From assembly GCF_052857255.1 (NCBI RefSeq), contig NC_135502.1, forward strand, positions 150,721,311 through 150,785,310: a stretch of 64,000 nucleotides of DNA, written 5' to 3'. Position 1 is the stretch's first letter. Every line of letters starts with the position of its first letter. Position numbers and translations under genes: made by a program. The stretch is from Amblyomma americanum. Lineage: Eukaryota > Arthropoda > Arachnida > Ixodida > Ixodidae. Positions 36,744-49,345 of this stretch are shown piece by piece. Below the pieces are notes generated by a model. It searched no databases, had not been told where the DNA came from, and saw nothing but the letters and a program-made list of their open reading frames with translations.

Positions 36744-38714
36744 CATGTTGTAAGGATTGATCGGCCGAATGATAGCTGCGATGCCTAGTTGGCCCTTACG
36801 TCTGCTGAGGCACAAAAAAAGCTACGACATAAGCGTTGATATGCAGTCTTATTTCACTAAAACACCTAAAACAGCTTGTTTCAGAAGCTGGAATTACAGA
36901 AAACTGCTATATCAGCAGTTATACTACCAGTTTTTTTGCTTTTGACATGACCTGATAACCAACTACCCATCGCAGCCATCGTTGGTTGATAAAACTGAAA
37001 AAATAACAAGACAATTATAAATTATTTACCAATCATAGAGTAAATATCACGGGGTGGTTTATGTACATTAATGTCTAAGGCATCATATGAAAGAACGCAA
37101 GCAAACATCTGGTGTCCATAGTAGCGTGCCGAAAGTCTCAGCGAAACAGATCAATACAAGCTCCTAATTTTCTGCAAGTGTATTAGAGCAAGTATATTCA
37201 CTGAACTTGCAGAGTGTGAACACCAAGCAATTGAAATGGCAGAAAACATCAAAACTCACCAAGAATAATTACGGAGGTAACGTTTTATGTTGCACATTCA
37301 CCTTTTTCATTTAGCACTTCTAGCTTTTTTGTGCACAGGTTATTATATAACAGATCCTGAAGTAGTCTCCAGTAGACGTTGCTTATTTTTCACTCAAGTC
37401 TAGAGGCACTAAAAGGATTGCAATTACAGTGAGAGGCCGCAGAAGAGAAACTTACAAGGGAAGCTGTCAAGTCCAAATAATGTTTCATCTTTGAGCGCAT
37501 TCACAGCTGCACTATATAACACTGTTTATATTCTTTTGGCCAAGTGAAATTAAACGCCTTTGCTGGAGCAGCCTCGGAGCAGTCCCATGTGACACCGGCA
37601 TTATTGCAGAAGAATGACATGGTTATCCTTCTGCTATACCTCTCAATAAGGAGTGTCATGTGAGCTGGGTGCTAGAGAGAAAAGATAAAAGCATTGTCCT
37701 CATGCTGTAATATCATCTTAAAATGCTAACCTGCAGCCCTTTACTTCATATTGGTGTTTTTTTAAAGCCTGGCTGCATTGAAGGCGGTCTCTAGGGACTC
37801 CAGAACAGGTGGGGAGAGAACTAGAGAGGGAGAGAGAGAAAGTGGTTGAGCTGAGGCTATGCCAGTGTGCTCGCTGTTGCTGTGTAGCCTTGGTGCTGAG
37901 CGGCCAGCTCTGGACTCACTCCTGGTATGAGGGTGCGGGTTTCTCTTTTTCTTCCACCCTTTGTGTCACGCTGTCAACTTTGCATTTTTTCCATCTCGGC
38001 TTTAAGAAAATGTGTTAATGATTCTTGTAAAAATCACCACGAAATTTAAGAAATGACAGAAGAGATGTTCCAACCATCACTAACAAGAAAAAGAAAATTG
38101 GTTGCTTGCTTCGGATTCATACACTCCCTACATTCAAGTGCGGGGAGTCTCAGATTCCTTGTTAGGCTTGGTAGCTGTTCTGCGGCCTGCCGAGGCGCCC
38201 CTAAATTTAAGCACTGCTTCATACTGAGCATGAAAGTGGCACTATCTGATGATGACCTATTGAGAAGAGACACACATGTATTTTGAATAAGGGAACGCAA
38301 ATACATGCCGTCAACGTTCTGGTACGAAGCAGACATTGCAACACACTGGTCTTATCACAGAGGTGAGAAAAAAACATCATAGAAAACTCAATACAAACTT
38401 TTGCTCTGTAATGTACGCTGAACTGGGCACAGGTAAGAACAGCCCTAAATCTGGACAGTGGAGACATCCTCTCCGATGAAGCTCGTTTCAGACCTCTTCA
38501 CTACAGAACAGCAGGCAATACACATGCATAACATCATAATTTCCAGCTGCGTATTCTTGAACCCACAATGCCTGGCACTTCCTTGTAATTATTAGTATTG
38601 CTGGCATTTCATACAACCACAAGAAAATGTTCAAACAGCCAAACATTAAATACATAACGCCACTTGCTCACACTAGTATATCATGATAAGCACTGTATTA
38701 TCAGAAGAGCAAGG
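36744..38714. other. Intergenic DNA, no gene recognised
   Basis: AT-rich sequence with one purine-rich patch (GAGAGAGGGAGAGAGAGAAAG at 37822-37842). No supported gene or repeat boundary. Confidence 0.55.
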
Positions 38715-38852
38715 CTCCGGGCTAGTTGGTGATGCATTGTACTTAGAAACAGTGGGAAGAAACGCGGACATCACGAAGAAACGACACGCACGAGCGCTCG
38801 TGTGTGTTGTTTCTTAGTGGCGTCCGCGTTTCTTTGTGCTGTTTCTAAGTAC
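38715..38852. mobile_element. Miniature PLE-tail foldback
   Basis: An inverted repeat centred on GAGCGCTC (about 38795/38796). Arms of about 50-55 bp pair with few mismatches (CTTAGAAACAG..GAAACGCGGAC against GTCCGCGTTTC..CTGTTTCTAAG). The left end carries the reversed PLE end motif (GGGCTAGTTGGTGATG, 38719-38734). No coding sequence and no clear target duplication. Confidence 0.65.
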
Positions 38853-39430
38853 TCTGTACTATTTAGGTTATTCAAAAACACTTATTTTGAAACGGCTACA
38901 AAGAACGCCTTTTCTAGAGCTATTTCTTCGTCAATATTTAGCTGTGATTTTTGTTCACGGCTGCCAGCAACTAAAAGAACCTTACAGCTGCAGACAACGT
39001 TACCAATGTTACACTGGTGATCGAGTGGCCAGCTTCCTTTTTGGGGTGTCGCTACGACGCGTCGTTCAATTCACTCAGTCGCTCGCATGCCTTGACGCGT
39101 GAGCTCCTCGCACCCTGAGCTTGACAGCTGGTGGAATCGGCTCGTAGAGGTGTTTTTTAACCTTAAGAAGCCACATCAGATCACTAGAAAGACGCACATA
39201 CGCGTAGAGAATAACACAACGCAAAACAGACCGAGCGGCGCACGCTAGTGAAAGGCAGTCCGCAACGGGCCGATAGCGGCGTCACAAAACACGCATGCAG
39301 GCAGCGGACGATCACGTCGGACGTCGAATAACGCATTTACATTTAGGACTTCTACGTGTGGCTGGCATTTAGCAAACGCATCTATGCCAGACCTTGGCGC
39401 TCGCGTCGCAACACACACTGTGAACACTGA
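38853..39430. other. Non-coding DNA before the candidate promoter
   Basis: No recognisable gene. The base composition becomes richer in CG dinucleotides toward 39200-39430. Confidence 0.5.
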
Positions 39431-39439
39431 CAAACCAGC

Positions 39440-39718
39440 ATGTTTATGATTCAATGTAGATTGCACTTTGCTGCTGCAGAAACAACCAGTGAACCGCGCG
39501 CAACGCCGAAGAGAAACGAACAGGACAGAACTGACAGACCCTCGTCCCTTCCGTTTCTTCTCGCCTTTGTGCTCGCTCGTTCATTTTCGCGCTCGCAAAT
39601 TGCACGCATTCTTACGCTACAGTATAGGTCTCATCTGGGAACGAAGACGCGGCGCATTTCAGTAACCTTTTCTTCTATTGTTTTACGGCTGGGGCAAAAA
39701 AAAGCTGCAGCGGCTGCC
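39440..39718 (+). promoter_or_regulatory. Candidate CG-rich promoter and 5' leader
   Basis: GC- and CG-dinucleotide-rich, pyrimidine-rich sequence (TTTCTTCTCGCCTTTG, CTCGCTCG, TTCTTCTATTG) immediately upstream of the candidate exon. No TATA box is obvious. It is unlike the AT-rich surroundings and not part of a repeat that I can identify. Confidence 0.3.
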
Positions 39719-39830
39719 ATGGTTGAAGCCGAACGTGTTGTCAAGATGAAATGGCTTCATGTTTTTAGGCGTGGTCACTTTTTCACAATCTACACGAACG
39801 GCTGCGTGCTGACACACGGTGCAAGCTACG
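39719..39830 (+). CDS. Candidate first coding exon of an unrecognised host gene
   Basis: An ATG in a good context (GCTGCCATGG) opens 37 codons, starting MVEAERVVKMKWLHVFRRGH and ending THGASY, before a strong splice donor (ACG|GTAAGAAC) at 39830/39831, leaving phase 1. The exon follows a CG-rich leader. I do not recognise the protein. Codon usage is varied and not repeat-like. The next exon is not identified, and intron lengths in ticks can be many kb. It could also be a chance open frame with a chance donor. Confidence 0.35.
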
Positions 39831-40439
39831 GTAAGAACACGCGAGTTTGAAATAACGATTTTGAAATCAGACAGAAATAGCACCCGAACAACATCAGCAC
39901 GGACCATGGCACGGTGCGGCGTAATGCCTAGCCGGATATCGATCGCGCCGGGTCCCGGGATGACCGGATGTCAAGGAGGGAGAGGAGGAGGCGAGGTTGC
40001 TTCGTCCTGCTAGGTGAGCTGGCAGCCAGCGCGCTGGATTTCAACGGCGTTGGGAAGCTCGCAAGGGGCTGGCGCGTGGCTAATAGCGTTGCGCGTGTCA
40101 TTGCAAATAAATACTGTGAACTGTTACAAAATTGCAGTTAGACTAATGCGCCTCGCGCCCCCGTTTCTTCGAGTGACCGCAATCAGCCCCTCAAAGGCAC
40201 TCGATGTTGCATTGACGCGTCATATTCACTCTTCAGATTTCCTACAGACGCTGTGTAATTCACCGTGATATTCGACATATAATTATTTTATTATATTTAA
40301 ATTATTATTTAATGGTGTGATGTAATTGCTTACATATCTATTCTATAACTATGCTGAGCTGCCCATGATCTAAACAGAGCGAGTAAATTGGCTTCTGTGG
40401 GCAGTGTTACATACTCAAGAAACACCATCTCTCTGATGT

Positions 40440-40775
40440 GCACGCTACCACACACTAGCGCTCTGATATGCACTTTAGTCTGGTGTGAGCACTAGACCAC
40501 ACCAACGCACCCTGGTGTGCACATCACAGCACACGAACACACCAGGATGTGTACAAAAGCACACACCGAACCACCCTGGTGCGTTCATCAAAACACACTA
40601 ACACGCTAGGATGTGTACACCAGCACGCAACAAACCATTCTGGTGCAAACAGTAGAACACGCTTAAACTGTCTGGTGTTCCCACCAGAACACGTCAGGCC
40701 ATCTGGTGTTCACACCAGAAAACACCAGACCACGCCAAAACATCCTGGTATATTTTTCAACTGGGCGGAAGCCAT
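40440..40775 (+). repeat. CACACC-rich minisatellite, candidate terminal inverted repeat (left end)
   Basis: Units of about 38-42 bp (CACCCTGGTGTGCACATC / ACACACCAGGATGTGTACA) repeat about seven times with variation. It is the inverted form of the arrays at 2025-2352 and 24640-24955, including the inner-edge sequence TTTTTCAACTGGGCGGAAGCC (40755-40775). It immediately precedes the body of unit B. Confidence 0.6.
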
Positions 40776-43700
40776 TAGGGTCCAGTAGGGTCTCATCAGG
40801 GCTCGACCGCCTCGTCAAAGTCTCCGCTGCTCGAGCAGGCCCCGGGCTCGAGGGAGCGACTGCACTGAGGGCAGGCCCAGACGCTGTCCCAGCCAGCACC
40901 TCAGCTATGTGATTTTTGCGGCCGCCTACCCCGGTGACAAGCTGCGCACAGCCGCCTGCCGATGTATGCCGGTACAACTGCACAGCTGTTTTCTCCTTTT
41001 CGTTGAGGGCATCTGCACATATAAACAGCAAAACGAAACGTTATTTGGCAAAATTCATTATGCACAATAGTAGATAGGATAGCTAGTACATGCAATAAGG
41101 ATTATACCTAAATATATCACCTGTAGCCGCTCTGCAGAGCCTTGTCAAATTACAGGCTTTCTTGCTAAACCTCAGCTGGTGGAGAAGGCCAATAATTGCC
41201 TTCACAAACTGGCCGCAATCTCTGGCAGCTTCCGGGCCCCTAGCTGGAAGAGCTGCCGGCGCTGAAAAGAAGCAAATAGTTGTGAAATAGAATTTAAAAT
41301 CACAAATGTAGAAAGTCTTCTGTGACAAAACAAACTGTTCAGCTAGTTGGCCATGGATGTTAAGTGTTACAGAAAAAGAAGAAAAAGGACCAAGCTTCAA
41401 GAAGCAGTGCTATCCTACTCCTTTTTGCGCAAACATGATAACTGCGTGTCTCAAGCCTCTTTCAACGAGCGGCTGCTTTCTGCCACGACCCAAAAAGCCA
41501 GCGAAGGGGCCGGGCTTTGTTAGGGGAAGGGTCGAAAAGGAAAGAAAAGGCCAAAACAGTACCCCCTTGCCTGGTTGAGGTGGTGTCTGTACACTGGAGG
41601 CGAAAAAAGACCTAGGGGGAAACAGTAGTTGCGCGAAAGGAAGGGAGATAGGAAAAAAAAGAGAGTGGGGGAACAGACAGAAAACAAAAACAAGGACGGT
41701 AGCCGGCTTTAATCCATGCATGTCAAGCATGCCAATTCTACTTCCACTGTATGACCATTCCAAAAAGCTCACCTCAATACAAGCTCTGCTGCGGCGACGC
41801 CACTTCGAGAGAACTTCGCCGAAGACGTATAGCTCAAAAACTATATGCAACGTCCGCCGGACGCAATGTCCCATCGCATTGCTGTCATTAAAAGTATGAA
41901 TAGGAAAAGGAGCAAACGTGAAGCGGACAAAGAGCTCAAGACAGCTGCATCCCATCTAAAGAGAAATACCACACGCGAGGAAGAATTTCTTCAATACGTA
42001 ACGCTCACATGTGCGCAATGACCCATCGGTTGCTACCATTGAACAAAATTATGTGCAAAGTCAGCGATATATTATAGGGAGGAAAAATAAACTATACTGG
42101 TTGGTCCACCTGAATTTCTAAAATTTCTTTTAAATACGCTTTTTGAGTTGGAAGAGCGCTTTTTGGCATAACTTTGACGGTGGTGTAATACATTATATTT
42201 CATTTAAAACGAGCTATTTGGCATGGTGCTTAACTAATAGTGAGTAGTTAAGTTTTTACTGTAAAGCTTCGTAATTACTGAGAGGCATTAAGCCCACGAT
42301 AATTAGCCTCCATATCAGATTCTGAATTTCGAAAACGCAGTTACCCTGGGCGCTCTGGTCGAACAAACTTTGGCAACATCGCGCCAAATTATGTGCGCTT
42401 TCGAGAAACTTCCAGGCAAAGCAACTTCTGCAGCCACAAGAGCAAACAACAGCCAAAAGTTTTCGATGCCACAGCGCCGAGGGTAACCACTTTACCAAAA
42501 CCATAAAAACTGATTTAAATATTACTTACGGTGCGTTAGCGTCTCTCAATATTTAAGGAGCGTAAGTGTAATCGGGAAGAAATTAATCATCCTATATTTG
42601 TTAACCAACCTGATAGTTAGCAGTTCTTAGCTGTGTTGTGATGTGCTGCGTCACGGACAATGCTATGCTGGAAAAAGCGCTCTTGTGGCCGAAGAACCTT
42701 ATTTTAAAATTTGCTTAAAATGTTACGTGAGCTAACTTATAACGACGTGTTATGTGCAGATTGCGGGTCGCGAGTTTATGTACGTGCGAAGCAATACCTA
42801 CAACATTTATTACCAATATACAAGAAATGTGCTCATGTATCAACCAGGTGGCCCCAAATCATTGGCGATACCTATGAAGAATGATCACCTGCAGAAGGGA
42901 AAAACCGGGTCCGAAGGGCTATGTGCTCGGGCAGTCAACGAAGTAGAGGTTGTAGTGAGAGCGCGGCAGGCCGTGAGAAACAGGCAGAGGCTGGACAGAA
43001 CACACAAGCCTCAAAAAGCTCGCAAGGTCAACAGAAAAGAATTTCGTTCTTTGCGACGAAGGGGTACGGGGGGATTCGGAGCGGGCATTAACCTCTATGT
43101 GACGAGGAGCCGAGTAGAGAGGAGGGGATTGAACGGATAGTAATGTGAAGGGCCCTTCGTGCGCCAGGAAGGAGGGGAAAGGGCAAGAGGTAAAGACGTG
43201 TGCGTTACCGCGCGGTGTAACGTGGAAAGAATGTTGCAATGCAAGAATGCAAGTTAGGAAGGTCGTCGAAAAAAAAAAACAAGCTGCACGCGGCGGCAGC
43301 CACGGACAGCATATTGAAATTGTTCGCGGAAAAACACGTGTCCGCGGCGCTCCCGGGTCTGGATCCTCTGTAAGCGTTGTGCACTGCAGCGCGCGGCTCC
43401 TCAAAGTGGGCTAGAAAGTTACTTAGCTTTCGAGGATAATTTTGAATTTTAAAACTTCCATGCACATTAAAAAGAAGTTGTGGTACCTGCCAACGTCTAG
43501 GGCTACTTCTTTTCGAAACGGGGGCTGCGAGAAGCAATTAATACACAAGACAAAACAAATGAACACGCCAGAAATACATACACGGTGTAAATGAATAAGA
43601 ACATCCTGCAATGAGGGAAGATAATCATATTAAAGAATAAATAAGCGATAAAGACGATATATAGATAACCAATATGCAAGACTATGCTTGCAGTTGTATA

Positions 43701-46700
43701 AGTGCAATAACCACAAGAATAGGCGCAAAACTGAATGCAATTTAAAGGATCGAACATTAAGGCCATGATCACAGATCCAGAGGTAGACAGATTGAGACAG
43801 TCAGCAAAAAAGGTATTGAGCTGAGCACCTGGAGACAGAACAGAGAAAGTGGGCCATACGTGAATTGTACAGCTGTGGACAGAATAATACGGACCACGCT
43901 TCACTACCCAAATTTATATGACGCGTTTGGAAGTTAACATTACCGGATTTTTACTTTTATAGAAGCAAATGCGATTCTTGCGCTTGTGCCTAAATGAAGG
44001 CCGCAGCCTTTCTAATTTTGTTACGATATGCGAGGTAAGAATTAATTGGAACCTGGAGCCTCTAATCAAGATAAAAAAAGAAGTGCCCTAGCAAGGTGTC
44101 CGAAGCCGACTAGTTGGGTGTTGCTAAAAGCCGTGTAGCCTAGTTTGCAGCATTTTTACATCTTGAAAAAGTGTTCAGTTTTTTAATCTGATTGGCTATT
44201 GTTTCATATATTCATCTAGAATAAATCGCGTGATAGCAGCAGCTAGCGCCTCAAAACGCATGCTCTCTGAAAACAAAATCCTTTCATTTCCGGAGTGCTG
44301 CCCAGACTCGACCGGCTTTGTGCTTGCAGCGGCCGCAAAGCATGCGCCAGCAATCTGCTAACCCGTCCTTTGGCTAGTTTCTTTAAGAGGGTAAAAAAAC
44401 ACTACGTAAATGACGCCTTACTGAAAACATTTCAAGTCTGCTTCCTAATTTACTTCCTTTTTTCCGGCCACAATTTATTATCTTAGGCTTATCATTCAAA
44501 GTAACTTTCCAGAACGAAGAAACCATGTACTATGCCTCACGATTCCTAACATTGCAAAGATACTTTAGCTGAGACACCTTCATAATATCTGTCCAGCGCT
44601 TGCAAAAATTTATATACGTAATACATTACCGGTGGGTGAGGAGTAATGGAATACATATTTCTCAACCACTTTTCTTAACCGCGCACTAAACGTCATGTCA
44701 TACTAAGAGGAAAAAAGCGCCTCGATCATGAACTATGCCGGGGTTTGCGAACTTAAAAGCATGACCTTTTTTAAGTATCACAGCAAGGAGAGGAGCACAA
44801 AATGCGGCAGTGGTCGTATCCAAGTAAATATTGTCTGTATAGCGCATGGCGAGGTCAAGAAAAATGACACAGGCACTAGACAGTAGCGTGAAATGTTTGC
44901 ATGGAGTAACATAAACCTCACCCGACAGTTTCCCGTGTGTAAAGTGATCGAATGTTCGGGCTTTCGCTGCAGTCGAGCAAACAATTTTTCAGACTTCTTC
45001 TATTTTCACAGTGCCAATTCTAAGTGTGTTGTTAGATGCTGAATATGATGGATCATAAGATACGTTTTATTTCCTATATCGCACACCACCTTAAAGTTAC
45101 GGATATATATTTGTCACACTGCTTCGGACGAAAGATGTCGATCGTGGCTTCTGAACTCATGTACATGCTCGTGAATGTTGAGAGGCTTTGGGCAATGCGC
45201 GAAGAATCACGAAGGCACTTGAGTCGAAATTATTGCAAGAAAATGAAGTTCGTTTGCTAAGAGACTGCATAAATGACTGAAAACGCAGCATTAACCCGTC
45301 GCAAGGAGAACGCCGCTTAAGGCACAAGATTGTGGCCGCCCGAATCACAGAATTTAGGTGCCAGCACATTCGAATGAATCCTCAAACGGAAAGTGGTCTT
45401 TCTGTATACGGGCACCCGTGAACCCGTTTTCTGTCTTCTGTCGGTCATGCGTTGAGCGCGTCTCCTTGTTGGCTCCTCTCTCCGTGGGATCCCTCCATCC
45501 AGCGGGCCATTCGCCGCTCCCGAAGGTGCCAAATTCTACTGGCGAGGCCACGGTCCCGCACCTTCCAGGACAATCGCGGGTGTTTCGTCGATTTCACTCT
45601 GCAACCCACCGGGCCGAATTTCGTCACAGCGGGCGAACTGTGTCTTGTAGTGTTTTGGGAAGCGTGCACGTGCACGTGCAGTACTCACGGATTGAAATAG
45701 GACATTCGGAGCGCGTGGCCGTCGCTTCATGGAGCGCCGCCCGTAGACGCTCATGGAACCAAGGTGGTGCATTGTGGTATGGCGCGAGAGGGAGAACATC
45801 TACAAAGCAGAATTGTTCCTTCCAGTAGCCAATGAGCCGGCCTGTGGTTTACCACATGCCTGCGTGGCACTGCAAGGCTAGCGCTCCGAATGTCCTATTT
45901 CAATCCGTGAGTACTGTACGTGGACGGTGCTTGTTTTCCCCGAGCTTGGGGGCGGCTCAACAAACCCAATTAACCCAGCGTACGGCGATCGAGAGAGACA
46001 GAATGGAAGATTATGTCCTGCGGATGGCGGTGCGACCGCCACCGATTACGATGACGCAAAAGTTAGGGGCTTAGGAACGAAGAGCGCGCGCTCAAAAAAA
46101 ATTTCCTCGTCACAGGCCTGAGTACATACGCATAACGCGGCCGGCTCGTACACATCTGTCAAACCGTTCAGCCACGCTCTGCACAGTTTACTTAAGAGCT
46201 CGCACATGGACATGGCTCTCACCGCTATATCGACTGAAGTGAAAAGTGCGTTCCCAGCTGTTATTAGTTCTCTCTTTTTGGGCGCTGCGGCCTAAGAAAA
46301 ATCTAGTTTGCACGATTTATGATGTAGAACATTTATACTTGGCTCGGGCGACATCACATATAGAGGCCACGTTATGCCATAATCAATGACGACGAGCCAT
46401 CAAAATTGCTGGGAGAATGTCGGCCAAAGAATACGAGGATGCATGCAATTTCGGCGGCTAATCGAAGAAGCAGGTCAAAGTTGAACAACATAAGCCAGGA
46501 TATGCATATTTCTTATCAGTGATTGTTACTGGTGAGAAGATTGACCAAGGCATCGCGAGATGTCTGCTACACTAGCTACCCATCGCAACTGATGGGGCAG
46601 TATTTTGCTATAAGCACAGTTCGTATACATTGTAAAGAAACCATCCCAACTTTGACCGCAATATTGAGAAAATTACACCAAGGTATGCCTGATGCTCACC

Positions 46701-47036
46701 AGCCATAAAAATTGGCATGACATCATTGACCAACGAATGCCATGATGTATGGCCCTCTGGCTAGCCATCGCCACTGCCCGGACAATATTCCCCACCGAAT
46801 GCCAGGTAGTACACTGTGCAGGCGGGCCATTCCGTCTGGCTGGCCGTCGTTGATCGTTTTTCAACTGGGTATGCCGATGTTGTGGAATAAAGAGGATAGC
46901 CGGTCATTAATGCACGCAGTCTCGTATCGCATCGCGATTATTGGTCACGAATTTACAAGAACGGGCCGTCGTAGGACCGCGGTTCACCAACGCGTTTACA
47001 ATATCTGGCCGATGACATGTGCTGCCTTGGGTTGGG
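40776..47036 (+). repeat. Unit B: diverged copy of unit A
   Basis: Collinear with unit A in many blocks and lacking A's inserted elements, so it shows their empty sites. It has its own extra stretches: 41500-41740 and 43030-44480, of unknown origin, and the MITE at 45679-45916. Similarity ends at about 47036, just before the 350-bp module that ends the unit elsewhere. Frames inside (up to about 180 codons, such as minus 41410-41955) match nothing I know and are not conserved in unit A. Confidence 0.65.
45679..45916. mobile_element. MITE with perfect 36-bp terminal inverted repeats
   Basis: 45679-45714 and 45881-45916 are exact inverted complements (outer end CAGTACTCACGGATTG, inner end CATTCGGAGCGC). 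The whole is 238 bp with a non-coding interior. CAGT-type ends and this size suit a non-autonomous DNA transposon. The flanks (CACGTG on the left, TACGTG on the right) are similar but not a clean duplication. It is absent from unit A at the matching place, where a LINE has inserted nearby. Confidence 0.75.
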
Positions 47037-47059
47037 AAACTTTTTTATTCGAGACCAGG

Positions 47060-47195
47060 ACAGGAGTTTTGCGGAGTGACACATATCGAGTCATGTAGCA
47101 CGAGATGGACACGTTCTGTGGGACGTGTGGGGAGGTGGAAGAAACGGCTCAACACTTCCGCGTTATCTTACAGCGAAAAACAGCGGGGCTGATTT
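47060..47195 (+). pseudogene. Possible LINE C-terminal cysteine-motif remnant
   Basis: The frame reads EMDTFCGTCGEVEETAQHFR, a C-x2-C...H pattern resembling the zinc-binding region after RT in many non-LTR retrotransposons (C.CG..ET.EH). An in-frame stop precedes it. It starts where the match of unit B to unit A ends, so a LINE fragment may have truncated unit B. Confidence 0.4.
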
Positions 47196-47381
47196 ATTCA
47201 AACCATAGGAGTTTAAAGGCATGAAGGAAAAAAATACAATTTAAGCGGATAGAAGTTACCAAGGGAAAGTTATCTGATTGATGGCTAAAATCAATCAAGA
47301 GTAAAGCTTCACGAGTCGTGGCTAGGTGGCCTCAGCCAAAGCACGATTAAAAGGGTTGAGCATCCTTCCATCGAGCCAGCC

Positions 47382-47515
47382 AGCCAGCCCAGCCAAGCCC
47401 AACCAAGCCCAGCCAAGCCCAACCAGCTAGCTATTCAGTCAGCCAACCAGCCAGCCACCCAGCCAGCCAGCCCTGGCCAGCCTGCCAGCCAGACAGCCAG
47501 CTGTTCAAGCCACCC
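47382..47515. repeat. (AGCC)n microsatellite, imperfect
   Basis: About 130 bp of CAGCCAGCC-type tetranucleotide repeats with interruptions (CCCAACCAAG, CTATTCAGT). It follows the LINE-like remnant and could be its tail expansion. Confidence 0.8.
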
Positions 47516-48779
47516 ACTAAAGATCATCTCGCAAATCTGGTTTTCCAACACTGATTCCACAATATCTTGTCGGAAACCTGCCTGCTCCAGTCGCCTTAGC
47601 TCGGCATTGACGCTGTCACGAACTCCGTGATAGCGTGATTGCCCAAGCCACCAAATACCTCGTTAAATGTTAGATTCACCCTTCTTGCCTATGTCGAAAG
47701 TTAAATCAGACAGATGGGGTGCGGCATCAGTGAACGCTTTCGCGAGCATCGCAGGTCAGCTGAATGATTAAATGGCGGAAGTCATTTAGCCATACACATC
47801 AGCCGTTCATCGCGCGAACTAGCATGCAGAGAGGTTTTGAAAAAAAACACGTGTGTTGCGCAAGTGGAGCACTCAAAAGAGGTGGGAAATTTTTGAAACC
47901 TTTGTATCTCTGCTGAAAAAGAGAACTGCGTCAGGATTCGATCTGTTGCGCTTTAGAAAAAATAGATTATTTCAAGCCAAATGTGTTTTTTGGGTCCCCC
48001 GGGTAGGCGATGTGCAGGCGTGCAGATTTGGTGACCGGGAATGGAAAGATACCCTACACATATGTTTTTCGTTTGGTTTTTGTGTTTTGCTTTTTGCCGC
48101 AGTGAATAATTATCTGGTCGCGAAAATGCGGAAAAAGCCTGTAATCTGGAATAAACCTCAGTTGAAGTCTAGCGTCCGTTGTGTATACTCTCTTCTTCCG
48201 TGTGTTTTTATGCGCCTAAATGTTGGCTCATAATTCCGCCTTGTTTTCAGTGAATAAGAAGTGCCTCTGGCGTCTCTATTGTGCGTGTGATGGTTATAGC
48301 GTAGTGCCTACTCGTGCATTAACATGTCGGGTTCATTTGGTGAATCCTCGGCCATTTGTGTATGAGAGCACATTCCATGCGTGCTTTCTTAAAAAAGGCA
48401 ATTATTCATTACCTACTAAACTATATTAACCATGAATCAACATCTTGTCTCGGAACTCATTGAAAAGAACATGTATTCGAGTACCCGAGAGCTGAGTGAC
48501 AAGTCTTTGGATATGATTTAAACTCTATCATGCTTTCGTCTTCATCCTTCAACATTCCCACGAATTCATTGCTTCCTGTTGTACTGCTTCCTTAAAAAAA
48601 CTTTTTACTGCTTGTCTTACGATTCCAGCGTAAGCAAATGCAAAATCATACATAGTAACCAAGTGCACAAATAAGAGTTATTCAATTACAGTAGCTGTCT
48701 GTAGATCAAATCTTTGTTACAATCTGAAGAATGCACCGACAAGCTCAGCTACCCAGATTGCACCTACTTTCTCAAAAAG
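47516..48779. other. Intergenic DNA, nothing recognised
   Basis: An open frame of 126 codons at 47853-48233 has no recognisable motif, and I do not call it a gene. Confidence 0.5.
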
Positions 48780-49345
48780 AAATGAACCGACATGTTGGTA
48801 AATCATCCTTAAAAATCAGCACAGTAAAGGTAAGGACGAGGAATACTATGGCATGAGCTCTGACTTCAACAATGTTTATTCGAAAGCGCGTCAAAATATA
48901 TACAGTTTGGCCCCAAAAACAATGAAGAAAGAACGCATTGGCAGATACGCATTGTCACATTCAAATGAATGTGTTGAAAAAGAGACAAATTTCATTATTA
49001 ATTATTTACGAGCTGTAACTCTTTCTTAGTCAGCGATAGAGGAAGCTTGCTAACACAATGATTGTGGTTTTTGAAATTCCGGCGGCCTCGGTAACCTCGC
49101 GGACGAACTTTTCTCTGTGTCGTTCTAGCACGATGCAGCGCGTGAATACCGTCTCACAGCTTTGAATATCTGGCAAATGATCGCAATCGTGACGCTGCAT
49201 CCGCAAATAGCTCCTTACAGCAATGTTGACATCGTTATGGTGCTCTTTTAGCCTTTGATTGACACGCCTGCGAGTATGCCCAGTGTAAACATAGTTATTT
49301 TCAAAGAGACCGAGCACACTGTGCTTTGTGCGCAGTGGACACAGT
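48780..49345 (-). mobile_element. PLE 3' fragment with part of a GIY-YIG domain
   Basis: The minus strand from about 49320 reads NYVYTGHTRRRVNQRLKEHH, then CIVLERHREKFVREVTEA with a histidine/cysteine stretch, ending at 49030. This is the C-terminal half of a PLE GIY-YIG domain, from YVYTG onward, with YIGQT changed to YTGHT. The tail contains AATAAA near 48874-48880 and ends with TTACCAACATG, similar to the end motif of other PLEs here. It is heavily 5'-truncated and of a different family from its neighbours. Confidence 0.75.

Noticed and set aside
41410..41955. 181-codon minus-strand frame
   Set aside because: It is rich in Phe, Pro and Leu with no recognised domain, overlaps a purine-rich stretch on the plus strand and has no counterpart in unit A.
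45354..45828. Overlapping frames up to 156 codons near 45.4-45.8 kb
   Set aside because: The corresponding part of unit A (20.5-20.8 kb) has a different frame and no motif; one frame runs through the MITE.
47382..47515. CRISPR-like or structured array
   Set aside because: It is a simple AGCC tetranucleotide repeat without spacers.
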